Source: CAIODY01 sp046051225 (lineage in GTDB: Bacteria; Bacteroidota; Bacteroidia; Chitinophagales; CAIODY01). Taken from it: a stretch of 64,000 nucleotides of DNA. Every line of letters starts with the position of its first letter. The stretch's first letter is position 1. The notes beneath the pieces were generated by a model. The model searched no databases. It was not told the origin of the DNA and saw only the letters and a list, made by a program, of their open reading frames with translations. Position numbers and translations under genes: made by a program. The DNA lies in NCBI GenBank assembly GCA_046051225.1, contig JBJOOR010000003.1, forward strand, positions 124,001 to 188,000, given 5' to 3'. Positions 15,811 to 25,862 of this stretch are shown in pieces.

Positions 15811-18030
15811 TTATTTTCCGATAACAAACTTTTGAGTAAAGTTTTTATTAGCTGATTGGAATTTGATAAAGTAAATTCCATTAGTTTGAGCAGATAAATC
15901 GAAAGTTACTTTAGCATTGTTGCTAATGTCTTGATTTTCCAATTTAGCCACTTGTTGTCCTAAGATATTTTCAACAGAAATTGTAGCATTGTTAGCAATC
16001 ATATCATTAAATGTAACATTAACTAATCCTGTAGATGGATTAGGAAAAATGCTAAAATTGTAATCATTGGCTACATCAGTTACACCATTGATACAACCTG
16101 CTGCATTTACATTTACAGTTTGAGATTTGAATGCTGAACCACCTTGATTCCATACATCTAAACGGACTTTCATAAATCCACCTTTATTATAAGTGTGTGT
16201 TGGATTTTGAACTGTAACTGGTGCACTACCATCGCCAAAAGCCCATGACCATTGGATTGGAGAATTTGTAGAAATATCGGTAAATGAATAAGTACAGTTA
16301 GTATTTGTATAGCTAAATTTAGCAACTGGAGTAACGATTAAAGTAGAAGCACATGCATCGTTACCTGCTGATGCAGCAGACATAAAGCTATTGGTATTAA
16401 CTTCTAAATATTTAATGTAGTTAGTTGAAATAGGATCGCCATTGGTTAAGTTAGTACCAGGCTCTAAATCTTCTTGCCATGTAATATACACGTTGCCATC
16501 TACTGTTCTGTTCATCGAAGGATATACATCTTCAAATCCTGGTGTTTTTGTAATGTTGATTACACCGCTCCAAGTATTATTTGCTGCTGTAGCAAAAGCC
16601 GAATCGTAAGTAGGCCCAGATGCATCTTGTTTTAAGAACATCATTAATAAATCACGATAGTTTTGACCATGTGGTGTATTGTTAATATTAGGAAAGTTTG
16701 AATCACCACCTGTAGTATCTTCATCCATTAATGCTGAATAAACTACAAATATATTTCCTTGTGCATCAATACCAGCTTGAGGCATTGAAATCATACCCGA
16801 ACGATACATCGCATCTTTAGAAGTTGAACCTGATAAATTATATCCTGTACCAATCGCTATTGAACCTAAAGTTCCGCAATCATGTCTTGTAGTAAATAAT
16901 TGATCAATTAAAATTGATTGATGACCATATTCATTCCAATATGCTAATGAGCTTGATAAATTAGGGAAGAAGCTATAATTAAATGAAGAATTTGGATCAC
17001 CCTTTAACCAATAAATACCGTACCATACATGAACCATTCCTTCATTATCAATTAAGCAAGTTACATTACCATCATTTGTTTGGATAGAGTCGGTAATTGT
17101 ACCTGTTGCACCACCATGGTAAGCAGCTACTGGAAAAGAATCAACACCCATATAGGTCCATGTTGCACCATAATCCATTGATTTCATAACTGTAACATCT
17201 TTTCCTGTACCACCAACAACAATGGCAACAATAGAATCTTTTGCATCAATAAAATAATCATCACCACCACATCTAAAATAACGGCTGTAAGGAAAATTAG
17301 GAATTAAAATATGATTTACCGACCATGTTACGCCACCATCTGTAGATTTTGAAAACAAAACTGGTTGACGTGTTGTTGCTGGAGATACAACATAATTGGT
17401 ATCTTGACTTGCGTCTAACAAATAAATGTTATCGCCCGAGTTTGCAGTTCTTGTCCAAATATTAGTTGTATTATTTGTTGCAGAATATTCAGTAAAAGCA
17501 CCACCAGCAGTTGTATTTCTTAATTCCCAATTGCCATAAGTATTGTTATTAAATTTGTGAGAAATTACAACATCTTGATTGCTTGCATTAGTGCATAATG
17601 CAGGCCAACCAGTACGAGTTGCAGCTTCTACACGAGCTGTAGGAATAGGCCCCCAAGTTGTACCATTAAAATGATTGTAGCCAGCGCCTCTATTAGGAAA
17701 TTGGTCGTTGGTAGAATCTGGAGCATAAGTCCAAGTAGCAGAAGTTTTATTGCCTGCATATCTCATTACACGGCGTTGTACAGCGCCATTGCTTTGTAAA
17801 TCATAAAATGTACGCCCAATAACTGTACCTACCGATGAGGTAATCCCTTTTGCATGTGAACTGTTTGACGTTGCCTTTGATGAATGGCAAACATCTTGAG
17901 TAGCAACCATTGAAGCTTTGCTAGCTGGATTGCTAGTTGGTTTTAATGAACCGCCTTGGTTTACCGAACGCATCTGGGCAAACAATACAGCTGGAACAAA
18001 ACCTAGTGATAGTAGTAGAACTTTTTTCAT
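15811..18030 (-). CDS. T9SS-exported protein with BNR/sialidase-like region, PKD domain and type A sorting domain
   Basis: 739 residues. An N-terminal signal peptide (KKVLLLSLGFVPAVLFAQ) is followed by a long region with repeated aspartate-box-like phrases such as STDGGVTWSVN and SMDYGATWTY, as in BNR beta-propellers. A PKD domain (about 575-650) has WSWAFGDGSAPVTVQNPTHTY. The C-terminal type A sorting domain (about 665-739) reads FSIFPNPSTGLVNVTF, then ILGQQVAKL, NGIYFIKF and KFVIGK. It would be exported by the type IX system and anchored or released at the surface. The BNR-like phrases alone do not prove sialidase activity; it may be an adhesin or unknown hydrolase. Confidence 0.88.
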   Translation of the reverse strand: MKKVLLLSLGFVPAVLFAQMRSVNQGGSLKPTSNPASKASMVATQDVCHSSKATSNSSHAKGITSSVGTVIGRTFYDLQSNGAVQRRVMRYAGNKTSATWTYAPDSTNDQFPNRGAGYNHFNGTTWGPIPTARVEAATRTGWPALCTNASNQDVVISHKFNNNTYGNWELRNTTAGGAFTEYSATNNTTNIWTRTANSGDNIYLLDASQDTNYVVSPATTRQPVLFSKSTDGGVTWSVNHILIPNFPYSRYFRCGGDDYFIDAKDSIVAIVVGGTGKDVTVMKSMDYGATWTYMGVDSFPVAAYHGGATGTITDSIQTNDGNVTCLIDNEGMVHVWYGIYWLKGDPNSSFNYSFFPNLSSSLAYWNEYGHQSILIDQLFTTRHDCGTLGSIAIGTGYNLSGSTSKDAMYRSGMISMPQAGIDAQGNIFVVYSALMDEDTTGGDSNFPNINNTPHGQNYRDLLMMFLKQDASGPTYDSAFATAANNTWSGVINITKTPGFEDVYPSMNRTVDGNVYITWQEDLEPGTNLTNGDPISTNYIKYLEVNTNSFMSAASAGNDACASTLIVTPVAKFSYTNTNCTYSFTDISTNSPIQWSWAFGDGSAPVTVQNPTHTYNKGGFMKVRLDVWNQGGSAFKSQTVNVNAAGCINGVTDVANDYNFSIFPNPSTGLVNVTFNDMIANNATISVENILGQQVAKLENQDISNNAKVTFDLSAQTNGIYFIKFQSANKNFTQKFVIGK

Positions 18031-18135
18031 TTGTTATGTTATTGATTTATTATTTAATTAATTTAACGAATGCCAAAAATAGCTTTCACAATTGTAAATG
18101 CCAAATTTTTATTTTTCAACGGGTTGCAACCTGTT

Positions 18136-19986
18136 TTACTTTTTCTTCGTCTGCTGCCCTTGTTTTGTTTGTGCTTCTCTTGCTTTATAAGCTTGTTCTA
18201 ATCTGGCCTGAAAGCCCGATTTTTTTTCTGGGCGTTTTCTGTTTTCTTCTATTTCGGTTCTTATCCTATCTTCATTTACAATAAATTTTTGAATAATTAA
18301 TTGTTGTGCAATGGCTGTTAAATTTTGCAACAAATAATAATACGATAAAGCTGCTGGCGAATTATTTAAAATGCCTAAGAACATTACAGGAAAAATATAC
18401 TGCATATATTTCATGGCTGCCATATTAGGATCGTTGTTCATATTCATTTGGTGGCGGTTCATATACATTGTACCATAAGTTGATAGCGTCATTAATAAGG
18501 TAAACAAACTTATATGGCTACCATATAATGGTATGCTAAATCCTAAATTTAAAATAGAATCAAAATTCGACATATCATTTGCCCAAAGGAATGAATAATG
18601 ACGAAACTCGATAACCGTAGGAACAAAATAATAAATAGAAACCAATACAGGAATTTGAATTAATTGTGGTAAACAGCCACCTAATGGATTTACACCAGCC
18701 TTACGATATACTTTTAATTGTTCTTGACCAAATTTAGCTTGATCATCTTTATAGCGTTCTCTTAAGGCATCCATTTCAGGCTTTAAGATGCGCATTTTTG
18801 CAGCGCTATTAAATGTTTTAAAATTTAATGGAAATAAAATTAATCGAGCTATGATTACAATTATCAAAACCATTAAGCCATAACTTATATTAAATTTGCC
18901 TAAAAAATCCCATAATGGTATTACCAACCATTTATTAATATACTTAACCCATTTAAAAATATTGGCACCTAAGGTTACAATGTTTTCTAAACCTATATTT
19001 TGTTGCTTTAAAACATTAAATTTATTGGGTCCAACAAACCATTGCATTTTAAAGGTTTTATCAGCATTGTTATTTAATGGCATGGTAAAATATGCCGACA
19101 TGCTTTTCAGCATTTTTGGTGTTTTTAATACCGTTTGTTTTAAAGTAGCTTCGCTAAATTCTTCTTTATTAATTAATGTTACATTAAAATAACGTTGCTT
19201 AAAACTTACCCATTTTACAGGCGTTGCAGGCTTAGCTTCTTCGCTTTTCGATTCGCCAATATTATCATAATCATCATTAGTATAATGGTAAAATAATGCT
19301 GAATTTTGATTTTCGTAATCGTGGTTTTGCTCTTGTTGCTTTATGTCATCTTTTAGGTTTAAAGCAACCATGCTATTGTTTGATGGAATTACTTTATCCA
19401 TTCCTTTAAATGCCACATCATAATCAACCACATAACTGCCAGGCTTTAACGAATAGATTTGTGTAATTGAACTTGATGAATCATTTTTAGCCACCATGGC
19501 TACCGATGTAGCACTTTGGTTAGTAGCTTCAAAATCAAAATCGTTGGTATTTAATAATTGATTTTGATGATTATAAAATTCGAAACTATGCGAAAAGTTT
19601 TTTTCATCTACCAACATCAACGGTAAACTATCATAGGTTTTAAAGTTTTTAAGTTCGATACTTTTTATGCTACCACCATGATTTGATAATTTAATTTTTA
19701 CCACATCATTTTCTAAAACTGTAAAAGCTTCGGCAACAGATGTAGTACTTTTAAACGAGCCTAATGAAGCATTTTTTAATGAATCGGCTATTACGTTTTT
19801 TGTTGTAGATGCTGCTGTTTCGGCAGTTTGAGAAGGATTAATTTTTTGCACCTGTTGTAGCAATGCAATAGAATCGTCTTTACGTTTTTGTGCAGCAAGC
19901 TCTGCTTTGTTTGGTGCATTAAACCACATATAACCACCCAATAATGCAAAAATGAGTATAAAACCAACTACCGTATTACGATCCAT
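18136..19986 (-). CDS. yidC: Membrane protein insertase YidC
   Basis: 616 residues, the length of the Gram-negative YidC with a large periplasmic domain. It inserts and folds inner-membrane proteins with or without SecYEG. An N-terminal transmembrane anchor (RNTVVGFILIFALLGGYMWF) is followed by the periplasmic beta-supersandwich (about 30-350). The conserved five-helix core follows, with NISYGLMVLIIVIIARLILFPL and KVYRKAGVNPLGGCLPQLIQIPVLVSIYYF in separate helices. The C-terminus is strongly basic (QTKQGQQTKKK), consistent with ribosome contact. It lies upstream of the T9SS protein on the same strand with a 105-bp gap. Confidence 0.96.
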   Translation of the reverse strand: MDRNTVVGFILIFALLGGYMWFNAPNKAELAAQKRKDDSIALLQQVQKINPSQTAETAASTTKNVIADSLKNASLGSFKSTTSVAEAFTVLENDVVKIKLSNHGGSIKSIELKNFKTYDSLPLMLVDEKNFSHSFEFYNHQNQLLNTNDFDFEATNQSATSVAMVAKNDSSSSITQIYSLKPGSYVVDYDVAFKGMDKVIPSNNSMVALNLKDDIKQQEQNHDYENQNSALFYHYTNDDYDNIGESKSEEAKPATPVKWVSFKQRYFNVTLINKEEFSEATLKQTVLKTPKMLKSMSAYFTMPLNNNADKTFKMQWFVGPNKFNVLKQQNIGLENIVTLGANIFKWVKYINKWLVIPLWDFLGKFNISYGLMVLIIVIIARLILFPLNFKTFNSAAKMRILKPEMDALRERYKDDQAKFGQEQLKVYRKAGVNPLGGCLPQLIQIPVLVSIYYFVPTVIEFRHYSFLWANDMSNFDSILNLGFSIPLYGSHISLFTLLMTLSTYGTMYMNRHQMNMNNDPNMAAMKYMQYIFPVMFLGILNNSPAALSYYYLLQNLTAIAQQLIIQKFIVNEDRIRTEIEENRKRPEKKSGFQARLEQAYKAREAQTKQGQQTKKK

Positions 19987-20132
19987 GCTAAACTAAAATT
20001 TTTTTATTGAAAATATTCGGGCTGCAAATAACGTAAAGTTTTATGGAATTAAGGAATGAAATATTGGAAAGCTGAATTTGAGCCGAAAACCAACAACCTA
20101 TTTTACAAAGCAGTAATAGAAGAGGCTGGCAA

Positions 20133-20165
20133 AAGTAAGGCGAACCTTTGAGGTTCGCCTTACTT
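20133..20165. repeat. Dispersed hairpin repeat, copy 1
   Basis: Perfect 15-bp arms (20133-20147 and 20151-20165; AAGTAAGGCGAACCT and its complement) around TTG. Closely related hairpins occur at 49014-49046 and 52829-52861. It lies between the yidC 5' end and the XRE gene's 3' end and could end the XRE transcript. Confidence 0.9.
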
Positions 20166-20231
20166 AATTTTTTCACTAACTGCAAAATAATTCGATTTAG
20201 ATTTTTTGTGTTTGGAGCGATTGGGTTAGAT

Positions 20232-20474
20232 TTAAGGTAACAAATCTTTTACATCAATCTCTAATTTTTGTGCCACCAAAGAAAGAAATGAAACCGAAAA
20301 ATTTACTTTTCCTAACTCCATTCTATTGATTTGAGAATAGTCTGTATCATCGCAGGCATAAGCTAAATCCATTTGCGATAAACCTTTTTCTTTTCTGTGT
20401 TGACGCACCTTTTCGCCGATTTTTTTTAGAAAATCATCATCACGAAAATATTTTTTTGCCTTGCGTTTTTTCAC
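20232..20474 (-). CDS. XRE-family helix-turn-helix regulator
   Basis: 80 residues. The whole protein is one HTH domain: IGEKVRQHRKEKGLSQMDLAYAC, a recognition helix around DYSQINRMELGK and a closing helix with LSLVAQKLEIDVKDLL. The N-terminus is very basic (KKRKAKKYFRDDD). It is divergent from a run of three small secreted proteins across 91 bp that contain a 12-bp palindrome (20511-20522) directly upstream of their -7 element, so it may regulate them and itself. There is no partner toxin gene next to it. Confidence 0.88.
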   Translation of the reverse strand: MKKRKAKKYFRDDDFLKKIGEKVRQHRKEKGLSQMDLAYACDDTDYSQINRMELGKVNFSVSFLSLVAQKLEIDVKDLLP

Positions 20475-20510
20475 CCAACAAAAAAATGTTCTTTAAAGTT
20501 TTAATAGTAG

Positions 20511-20531
20511 GGATAATTATCCTTATTTTTG
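20511..20531 (+). promoter_or_regulatory. Palindromic candidate operator plus -7 element
   Basis: GGATAATTATCC (20511-20522) is a perfect 12-bp palindrome ending one base before a TATTTTTG -7 element (20524-20531) for the gene at 20566. It would occupy the -33/-7 spacer. The adjacent XRE protein is the natural candidate binder; this is inference. Confidence 0.5.
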
Positions 20532-20565
20532 CGAAATTAAATTTCACAATAAAACCAAATTAAAA

Positions 20566-20940
20566 ATGAAGAGCAACAAAAAATTTCTATTACTAAGCGC
20601 AATAATTGTGTGCTTATTTTTTCAATCATGCACTATTGCAAAAATATCGGGCAAAGGTGCTGTGCCAATTTTGTTAAATCAGCCTTCGGATAGAATGGAA
20701 TTGATTGAGCACATTGTAGTAACAAAAAATATCAACTTTGATTACACTTCATCTTTTGATGTATCACAACTTTTGGCTAATATGATTTCTGAGAAAAAAA
20801 TAACGCCTGATGCAGTAATTAACACAACTATTACCATTAAATCATCATTGGATAATTCTTGCATAAATATTTTCACTTTGGGATTTGCTCAATCAAGAAA
20901 ATTTGTTGTAGAGGCTGATTTAATGAGATATAAAAAATAA
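20566..20940 (+). CDS. Small lipoprotein, function unknown
   Basis: 124 residues. A lipoprotein signal is seen at the N-terminus (FLLLSAIIVCLFFQSC), with Cys22 as the probable lipidated residue. The mature part contains no recognised domain; it has a DRMELIEHIVVTKNINFDY stretch and a C-terminal basic end (LMRYKK). It is the first of three consecutive plus-strand genes with 31-bp and 16-bp gaps, so probably one transcript from the -7 element at 20524. Confidence 0.7.
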   Translation: MKSNKKFLLLSAIIVCLFFQSCTIAKISGKGAVPILLNQPSDRMELIEHIVVTKNINFDYTSSFDVSQLLANMISEKKITPDAVINTTITIKSSLDNSCINIFTLGFAQSRKFVVEADLMRYKK

Positions 20941-20971
20941 TTCTAAACAGTAAACAAAATCAAATTTCAAA

Positions 20972-21379
20972 ATGAAGAAAAATATTATCCTCACATTTAT
21001 CGCTATTGTAATGGTAGCAACTTTAATGTATAGTTGTAAAAAAACGGTAAGAGGTTGTACAGACCCAACATCGCTAACTTATAACTCAAAGGCAAATGAA
21101 GATGATGGTACATGTCAATACAAAGGGAAAGTAATTTTTTGGAATGATGTTGCAAGTAGCTTAGGTATTGTAGTAGTAGTAATGGCTGATGGAACTAGCG
21201 GAAATATTACTGTAGATGAAGCATCAGCTCCATCATGCGGCGCAAGTGGATGTTTTACATATGAAGCAAAACCTGGCACTTATTCTTTTTCGGCGGCAGA
21301 AGCATCTCCTGGCACTGGTACATGGTCAGGTAGTGTTACAATAACCTCAAAAGGTTGTCAAACATTCAGACTCTATTAA
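20972..21379 (+). CDS. Small lipoprotein with a GCTDP...DDGTC motif
   Basis: 135 residues. A lipoprotein signal ends at MYSCKK (Cys22). The motif GCTDPTSLTYNSKANEDDG followed by TC is a single copy of a short Cys-containing repeat frequent in secreted Bacteroidota proteins, often in tandem arrays and sometimes Ca-binding-like in composition. The second half has Cys pairs (PSCGASGC) and a beta-rich Gly/Ser stretch that ends in TITSKGCQTFRLY. Function unknown. Middle gene of the three-gene group. Confidence 0.7.
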   Translation: MKKNIILTFIAIVMVATLMYSCKKTVRGCTDPTSLTYNSKANEDDGTCQYKGKVIFWNDVASSLGIVVVVMADGTSGNITVDEASAPSCGASGCFTYEAKPGTYSFSAAEASPGTGTWSGSVTITSKGCQTFRLY

Positions 21380-21395
21380 TGAAAAATAAATCAAA

Positions 21396-21986
21396 ATGAA
21401 AAAAATAATTTCATCAACAATTTTTCTTTTAATACTATCAGGATTATTTTCTTTTCAACAAAGTCAAAGTATTGATTATGGTTTAACACGGGTAAACAAA
21501 ACAAATAACAAACTTGTATTTTTTTGGAATGAGCCATCTAACGAATATGAAGTTGTATTTTCATTTGCTAATCTTATTCCAAATATCAACTGCTTATCAC
21601 CAGCAAAGCAAATAGATGTGTCTTTAAAAAATGCAAATATTGAAGCTGCAAATCAAGGCAAATTCTATGATGCAATTATTATTGGAAAATCTACAAATAG
21701 AGATATTGCGATAATATTTAAGGATAAATCAAAAGATAACTCAATTGCAAGAGTTAAAAGGGATGAGGGTAAATATGTGTTTATAGAGTGTGAACCTTTA
21801 GCAAATTATGATGTAGTATACAAATCTGATGTGTCTGGTATTGGGCAGCAAATATTATTAGGAACTTGTCCATCAATGCAAGAGAAAATAGACAAACTTT
21901 TAAAAAGGGCAACAAAAAATAACAAAGAATTTGATGGTGTTATTTATGGCTCAACAAAAAATGATTTAGCTATTCAATTCAAATAA
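21396..21986 (+). CDS. Secreted protein of unknown function
   Basis: 196 residues with a hydrophobic N-terminal signal (KKIISSTIFLLILSGLFSFQQ). The mature protein has two similar halves: PNINCLSPAKQIDVSLKNA with DAIIIGKSTNRDIAIIFKD, and STKNDLAIQFK near the end after FDGVIYG. An internal duplication of a small alpha/beta unit is therefore likely (DAIIIGKSTNRDIAIIF versus DGVIYGSTKNDLAIQF). No named family recognised. Last gene of the group, followed by a long inverted repeat at 22017-22119. Confidence 0.65.
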   Translation: MKKIISSTIFLLILSGLFSFQQSQSIDYGLTRVNKTNNKLVFFWNEPSNEYEVVFSFANLIPNINCLSPAKQIDVSLKNANIEAANQGKFYDAIIIGKSTNRDIAIIFKDKSKDNSIARVKRDEGKYVFIECEPLANYDVVYKSDVSGIGQQILLGTCPSMQEKIDKLLKRATKNNKEFDGVIYGSTKNDLAIQFK

Positions 21987-22016
21987 TGTTCAATTTAAGT
22001 TCAGTATTTAAAAAAC

Positions 22017-22119
22017 AAAAAGTATGGTTTGCAACATAGCGGCTTGATTTAAATTGTAAAGTATTTATAAAATATTTTATTTGGTTTTTAAATCTTGTCG
22101 TTAGGCTACCATACTTTTT
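22017..22119. repeat. 103-bp element with 12-bp terminal inverted repeats
   Basis: AAAAAGTATGGT (22017-22028) pairs exactly with ACCATACTTTTT (22108-22119), with inner pairing GATTTAAA/TTTAAATC (22046-22053 and 22087-22094). It lies between convergent genes and could be a long bidirectional terminator or a small non-autonomous element. The T-tract after the right arm favours a terminating role. Confidence 0.6.
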
Positions 22120-22124
22120 ATTTT

Positions 22125-25100
22125 TTATAAATCATTCGATTTATTATTATATCGTTCCTTAAATTTATTATGCAGGCTGTTAATAGCAATCATAATAATA
22201 CCAACGCCCAAAAATACTAATGCTTTGGTAATGGTATTGGTTCGTGATAAATCGTAAAAAAACAATCGCACTATACAAGCCAACAACGATACTAAAGATA
22301 TGAATCTGAATTGTTTTTCGCCCAATACCAAACTTAAACCAAATAATACAAAACATTCAACTACCCACAATAAAGTAAGCACCGATTTTTCGTATCCAAA
22401 AAATAAGAAAATAGCAATGCTAAAAGTTAATGGATAAATGATAACTGCATTTTTTTGATTAAAGATTAATTTGTAAATATCTATTTGTTCGGTTTCTAAA
22501 TTGCTTATCCATTTATATAAAAGATATACCAAACCTACCATTGCCAATTGTACTACAATGCTTACCAACGATGCCGTTGACAAAAAACTGGTTGATACAT
22601 TGATGTATTGCGATGATAAAAAAGCTACGCTAAATGCTGTAATTAAATAGTAGGCTAAAGTGTATAAAATAAATTCTTTAAGCCTTAATTTTTGATATAC
22701 AAATAATGCAATAAAGGCAAACACTATCCAATAAAAGGCTTGCCATATTTCATTTACATACAATACAGTTACATAGCTAATTGCCAAGGCAAACAACAAT
22801 TTTGAAACAGATTGTAAAACCTTATTTTCAATTTTTACATGTGTATAAAAAGCATGAATAAAAAATAATAGTAGCGTTGTAAAACACACCATCCAATTTA
22901 CAAATTCAGTATAAATGGGTAAATGCAATTGCGAAGCAGCATAAAAAAATTGAAGTATAGCAACCGCTGGCAATATTGATAAATAAGCAATTAATCGGGG
23001 TTGAATAATTTTATTTTGTTTTGCAAAAATAATTAGCAGGCTGCCACTCAACAAAATAATAGGATGATATGGTATTAAAATTTCTTTACAAATTATAAGA
23101 TAACCTGATGCCAATGTAAGTTCGAAAAAAGCATGATTTATTTTTTTAAAATCTATTAATCGTTGGCTTGCAAACTGCAAAGTATTTACCAGCATAAAGT
23201 ACAACAGAAGCGTAACAGAGGTGAATGAACTGATGATTAAAAAGTTATAGTTTCGATTAGCAAATTGATTTTGCTGAATATAATTTGGCACAAATGAAAT
23301 TAGCAACAAGCAGATAGAAACATAACCACAAATGAGTAGATGAATAATTACATTTCGTTCTATCAATTCCGATTTAATTTTTTTATGAATCAACGCAGCA
23401 ATGATAAGTATTACAACAGAAAGTGTAACAAAACTATACGAAATATAATAGCTATTGTGAACCGATGCATATATTAAATAAATAGTAAAACCCACTATGG
23501 AATAAATGCCCAGCCATTTAAAATGAGCATCCATAGTTTTTACATAACTAAATGCAATGCTTACCAGTAGAGGCATATAAACGATAGTTGCATACAACCA
23601 TTGTTGAACTACTGTATATTGATGTAGTGAATTTTGAATGATAAAAAATACAATAGTAGCAACTATTAGTGCTAATGAGCTAATGGCAAATTCGGCTGAA
23701 TTAAATTTTTTATTTAACACTAAAAAAATAATGGCTAGGGCAGATGCTATGGTATAAATAAAAGGCACATCGGTTGCTAAAATTAAAAACTGAATGGCAA
23801 ATACACCACTTAATATGCCGCTTATCGAAACTGGAATTTCTTGTAATGAAAATATAGCATCTTTAAAATCGGCTTTACTTTTTATATGCTGATAAACATG
23901 ATACACACCAAGCGATACAGCTACAAACAGGGCTAATACAATTTTTGATGGAAGCACATTTGCCCAATTATTAATCAATTCAATTTGCCCAAAAATAATT
24001 AACGCTGCTACAGCAAAACCTTGTGATACAACGGTTATATATTTAAACAATAATTTTTCGTTTTGCTGATGCACCATAAACTGAAATAGCAAGGCTGTAA
24101 ACAGCATTAATGAAAAAATAATTGAATTATCAATATGCCAATTATTTAAAGTAAACAAGGCTACAAATAAAATGATGGTAGAAATAATGGCATCGGAATA
24201 ATACAACCATTCAATATTTTTTTGTTTGGCTCTTCGTGATAAAAAGTAAGAAGCCATGGCAGCAACAATTAAAATAATGGTTTTCCATTTATTACCTGTT
24301 GAGTGCATCATTAGGCCTGTGGCTAAATACGACCAATTAACAATGTGCACTATGAAGGGTAACATTTCAAATTTTACATCTTCATACGCCTTGCGATAAT
24401 GAACCAACATAGCCGAAATACTAACCGCTGCAACAATGGCAATGGCAGAATAATTTTCGAACATACTCATGTTGACATGATGATTATAATACCACAATAA
24501 ATGATAACCAAAAAACAAGCTGATGCTTGCCAATAGATGATACTCCCACTTGTTTTGATACGTAAGTGCAATGCCAAATAGGGTAATAATACCACCAATA
24601 TATAATTCGGAAATAGAGGCTTGAGGCAACACACTTAATGCAATTAAACTAATAGCTACATGTATAGATGCAAAAACTTGTTTGCCACCAACATACGCCA
24701 GCAAAAGGTTTACGGCTATACCAATATTTAAAACTACTAAAGCTGCTATAGGCGATTGAATAAATTTTAATCCATCAATATAGCCTGCGCCCAAACACGA
24801 AAATAAATATAAAGCTGCTCCAGCGCTACGAAGCCACAAACTCATTTTAGCCCATTGCTCTTTATTTCGTAACCAAAAATAAGCGCCTACCAATAAACTT
24901 GCATAGGCCAATAAAATAGTAAACCGATATACTTCGCTTAATTTAATAGCGGTGTAAATGCTCAAGAAACCTACGCCCAAAACCATGATGGCTGTGCCCA
25001 AAATACCTGTCCAGTTATCAATAAATTGTTTTTCGAGTTTGCTCCAAAGCGAATCTTCTTGTGCAATGTTTTGAGGTGGTATATGTGCAAATACGGGTTC

Positions 25101-25451
25101 ATTAATTGTAATAGAAGCTGGCGGTGTTTCTAATTTCGTAGCCAATTCAATGGCAGCCACTTTTATAACATCAGGTTCTTTTTTATTTGCAAATATGGGT
25201 GGTGCAATTATTGGTTTTGTCGCTATTGGAGGTGTAGCTTTAGGCTGATCAACTACAGGTTTTTCAATAGGTTTAATTACTTTTTCAATTTGTTGAATAG
25301 TAGGTGCAACGGACTTTTTAAGCTCCTTTATTTCTAATTTTAGATAATTTATTTCGGATAATAATGAGCTTACCTTCGACTTTAAATCGCTGATGGCAAT
25401 TAATACATAAATGATTAATGCACTGGCAATGATGTAAATAAAAAACTCCAT
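22125..25451 (-). CDS. DUF2339 family multi-pass membrane protein
   Basis: 1108 residues. An N-terminal membrane anchor (FFIYIIASALIIYVLIAI) is followed by a coiled-coil of about 30 residues (LKSKVSSLLSEINYLKLEIK), a Pro/Ala/Lys-rich linker, and then some 25-30 predicted membrane helices to the end. The first membrane block, WTGILGTAIMVLGVGFL followed by LLVGAYFWLRNK, is the DUF2339 signature. The family is found widely in Gram-negatives and its role is unknown; an envelope function is often suspected. It is alone on its strand, next to a 411-bp gene-free stretch. Confidence 0.85.
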   Translation of the reverse strand: MEFFIYIIASALIIYVLIAISDLKSKVSSLLSEINYLKLEIKELKKSVAPTIQQIEKVIKPIEKPVVDQPKATPPIATKPIIAPPIFANKKEPDVIKVAAIELATKLETPPASITINEPVFAHIPPQNIAQEDSLWSKLEKQFIDNWTGILGTAIMVLGVGFLSIYTAIKLSEVYRFTILLAYASLLVGAYFWLRNKEQWAKMSLWLRSAGAALYLFSCLGAGYIDGLKFIQSPIAALVVLNIGIAVNLLLAYVGGKQVFASIHVAISLIALSVLPQASISELYIGGIITLFGIALTYQNKWEYHLLASISLFFGYHLLWYYNHHVNMSMFENYSAIAIVAAVSISAMLVHYRKAYEDVKFEMLPFIVHIVNWSYLATGLMMHSTGNKWKTIILIVAAMASYFLSRRAKQKNIEWLYYSDAIISTIILFVALFTLNNWHIDNSIIFSLMLFTALLFQFMVHQQNEKLLFKYITVVSQGFAVAALIIFGQIELINNWANVLPSKIVLALFVAVSLGVYHVYQHIKSKADFKDAIFSLQEIPVSISGILSGVFAIQFLILATDVPFIYTIASALAIIFLVLNKKFNSAEFAISSLALIVATIVFFIIQNSLHQYTVVQQWLYATIVYMPLLVSIAFSYVKTMDAHFKWLGIYSIVGFTIYLIYASVHNSYYISYSFVTLSVVILIIAALIHKKIKSELIERNVIIHLLICGYVSICLLLISFVPNYIQQNQFANRNYNFLIISSFTSVTLLLYFMLVNTLQFASQRLIDFKKINHAFFELTLASGYLIICKEILIPYHPIILLSGSLLIIFAKQNKIIQPRLIAYLSILPAVAILQFFYAASQLHLPIYTEFVNWMVCFTTLLLFFIHAFYTHVKIENKVLQSVSKLLFALAISYVTVLYVNEIWQAFYWIVFAFIALFVYQKLRLKEFILYTLAYYLITAFSVAFLSSQYINVSTSFLSTASLVSIVVQLAMVGLVYLLYKWISNLETEQIDIYKLIFNQKNAVIIYPLTFSIAIFLFFGYEKSVLTLLWVVECFVLFGLSLVLGEKQFRFISLVSLLACIVRLFFYDLSRTNTITKALVFLGVGIIMIAINSLHNKFKERYNNKSNDL

Positions 25452-25862
25452 GGTAAATTTTTTAAAACCTAATTTGAATTACTCAAATCTACTTCATTAA
25501 AAATGAAAGGGGACGAATTTTTTTAAAGAATGCCTACACAATTTTATCTTACACCCAACAAAGCACTTAATATATAAGGTTTAGAAAAAATGTTGCAGTA
25601 GTTAAATCTTGAAGCCGCCAAATATATACTGATATTGCCTATACAGATTATTCGATAGCAGATAAATTAAAAATAATATTTATAAAGGCGCTACACACAA
25701 ACCTAATCTGTGCTTGATAAACAAACTATTTTTTTAACTATCAACTTAAATTATATCGTCATCAATTCGCTTATCAATAGTGGGCATAACGATATAAATG
25801 TTTAATTTTGTTACATCAAAATAAAATATTAACGGCTCATTTTTCGTTTACAAAATATACCA
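25452..25862. other. 411-bp intergenic region
   Basis: Divergent gap between the DUF2339 gene and the gliding-type protein. TAATTTTG at 25803-25810 matches the -7 consensus and could serve the latter gene. No open frame of note, hairpin or repeat was seen in the rest. Confidence 0.6.

Noticed and set aside
19988..20185. 65-codon minus-strand open frame upstream of yidC
   Set aside because: It spans hairpin repeat copy 1 and shows no domain or conserved pattern.
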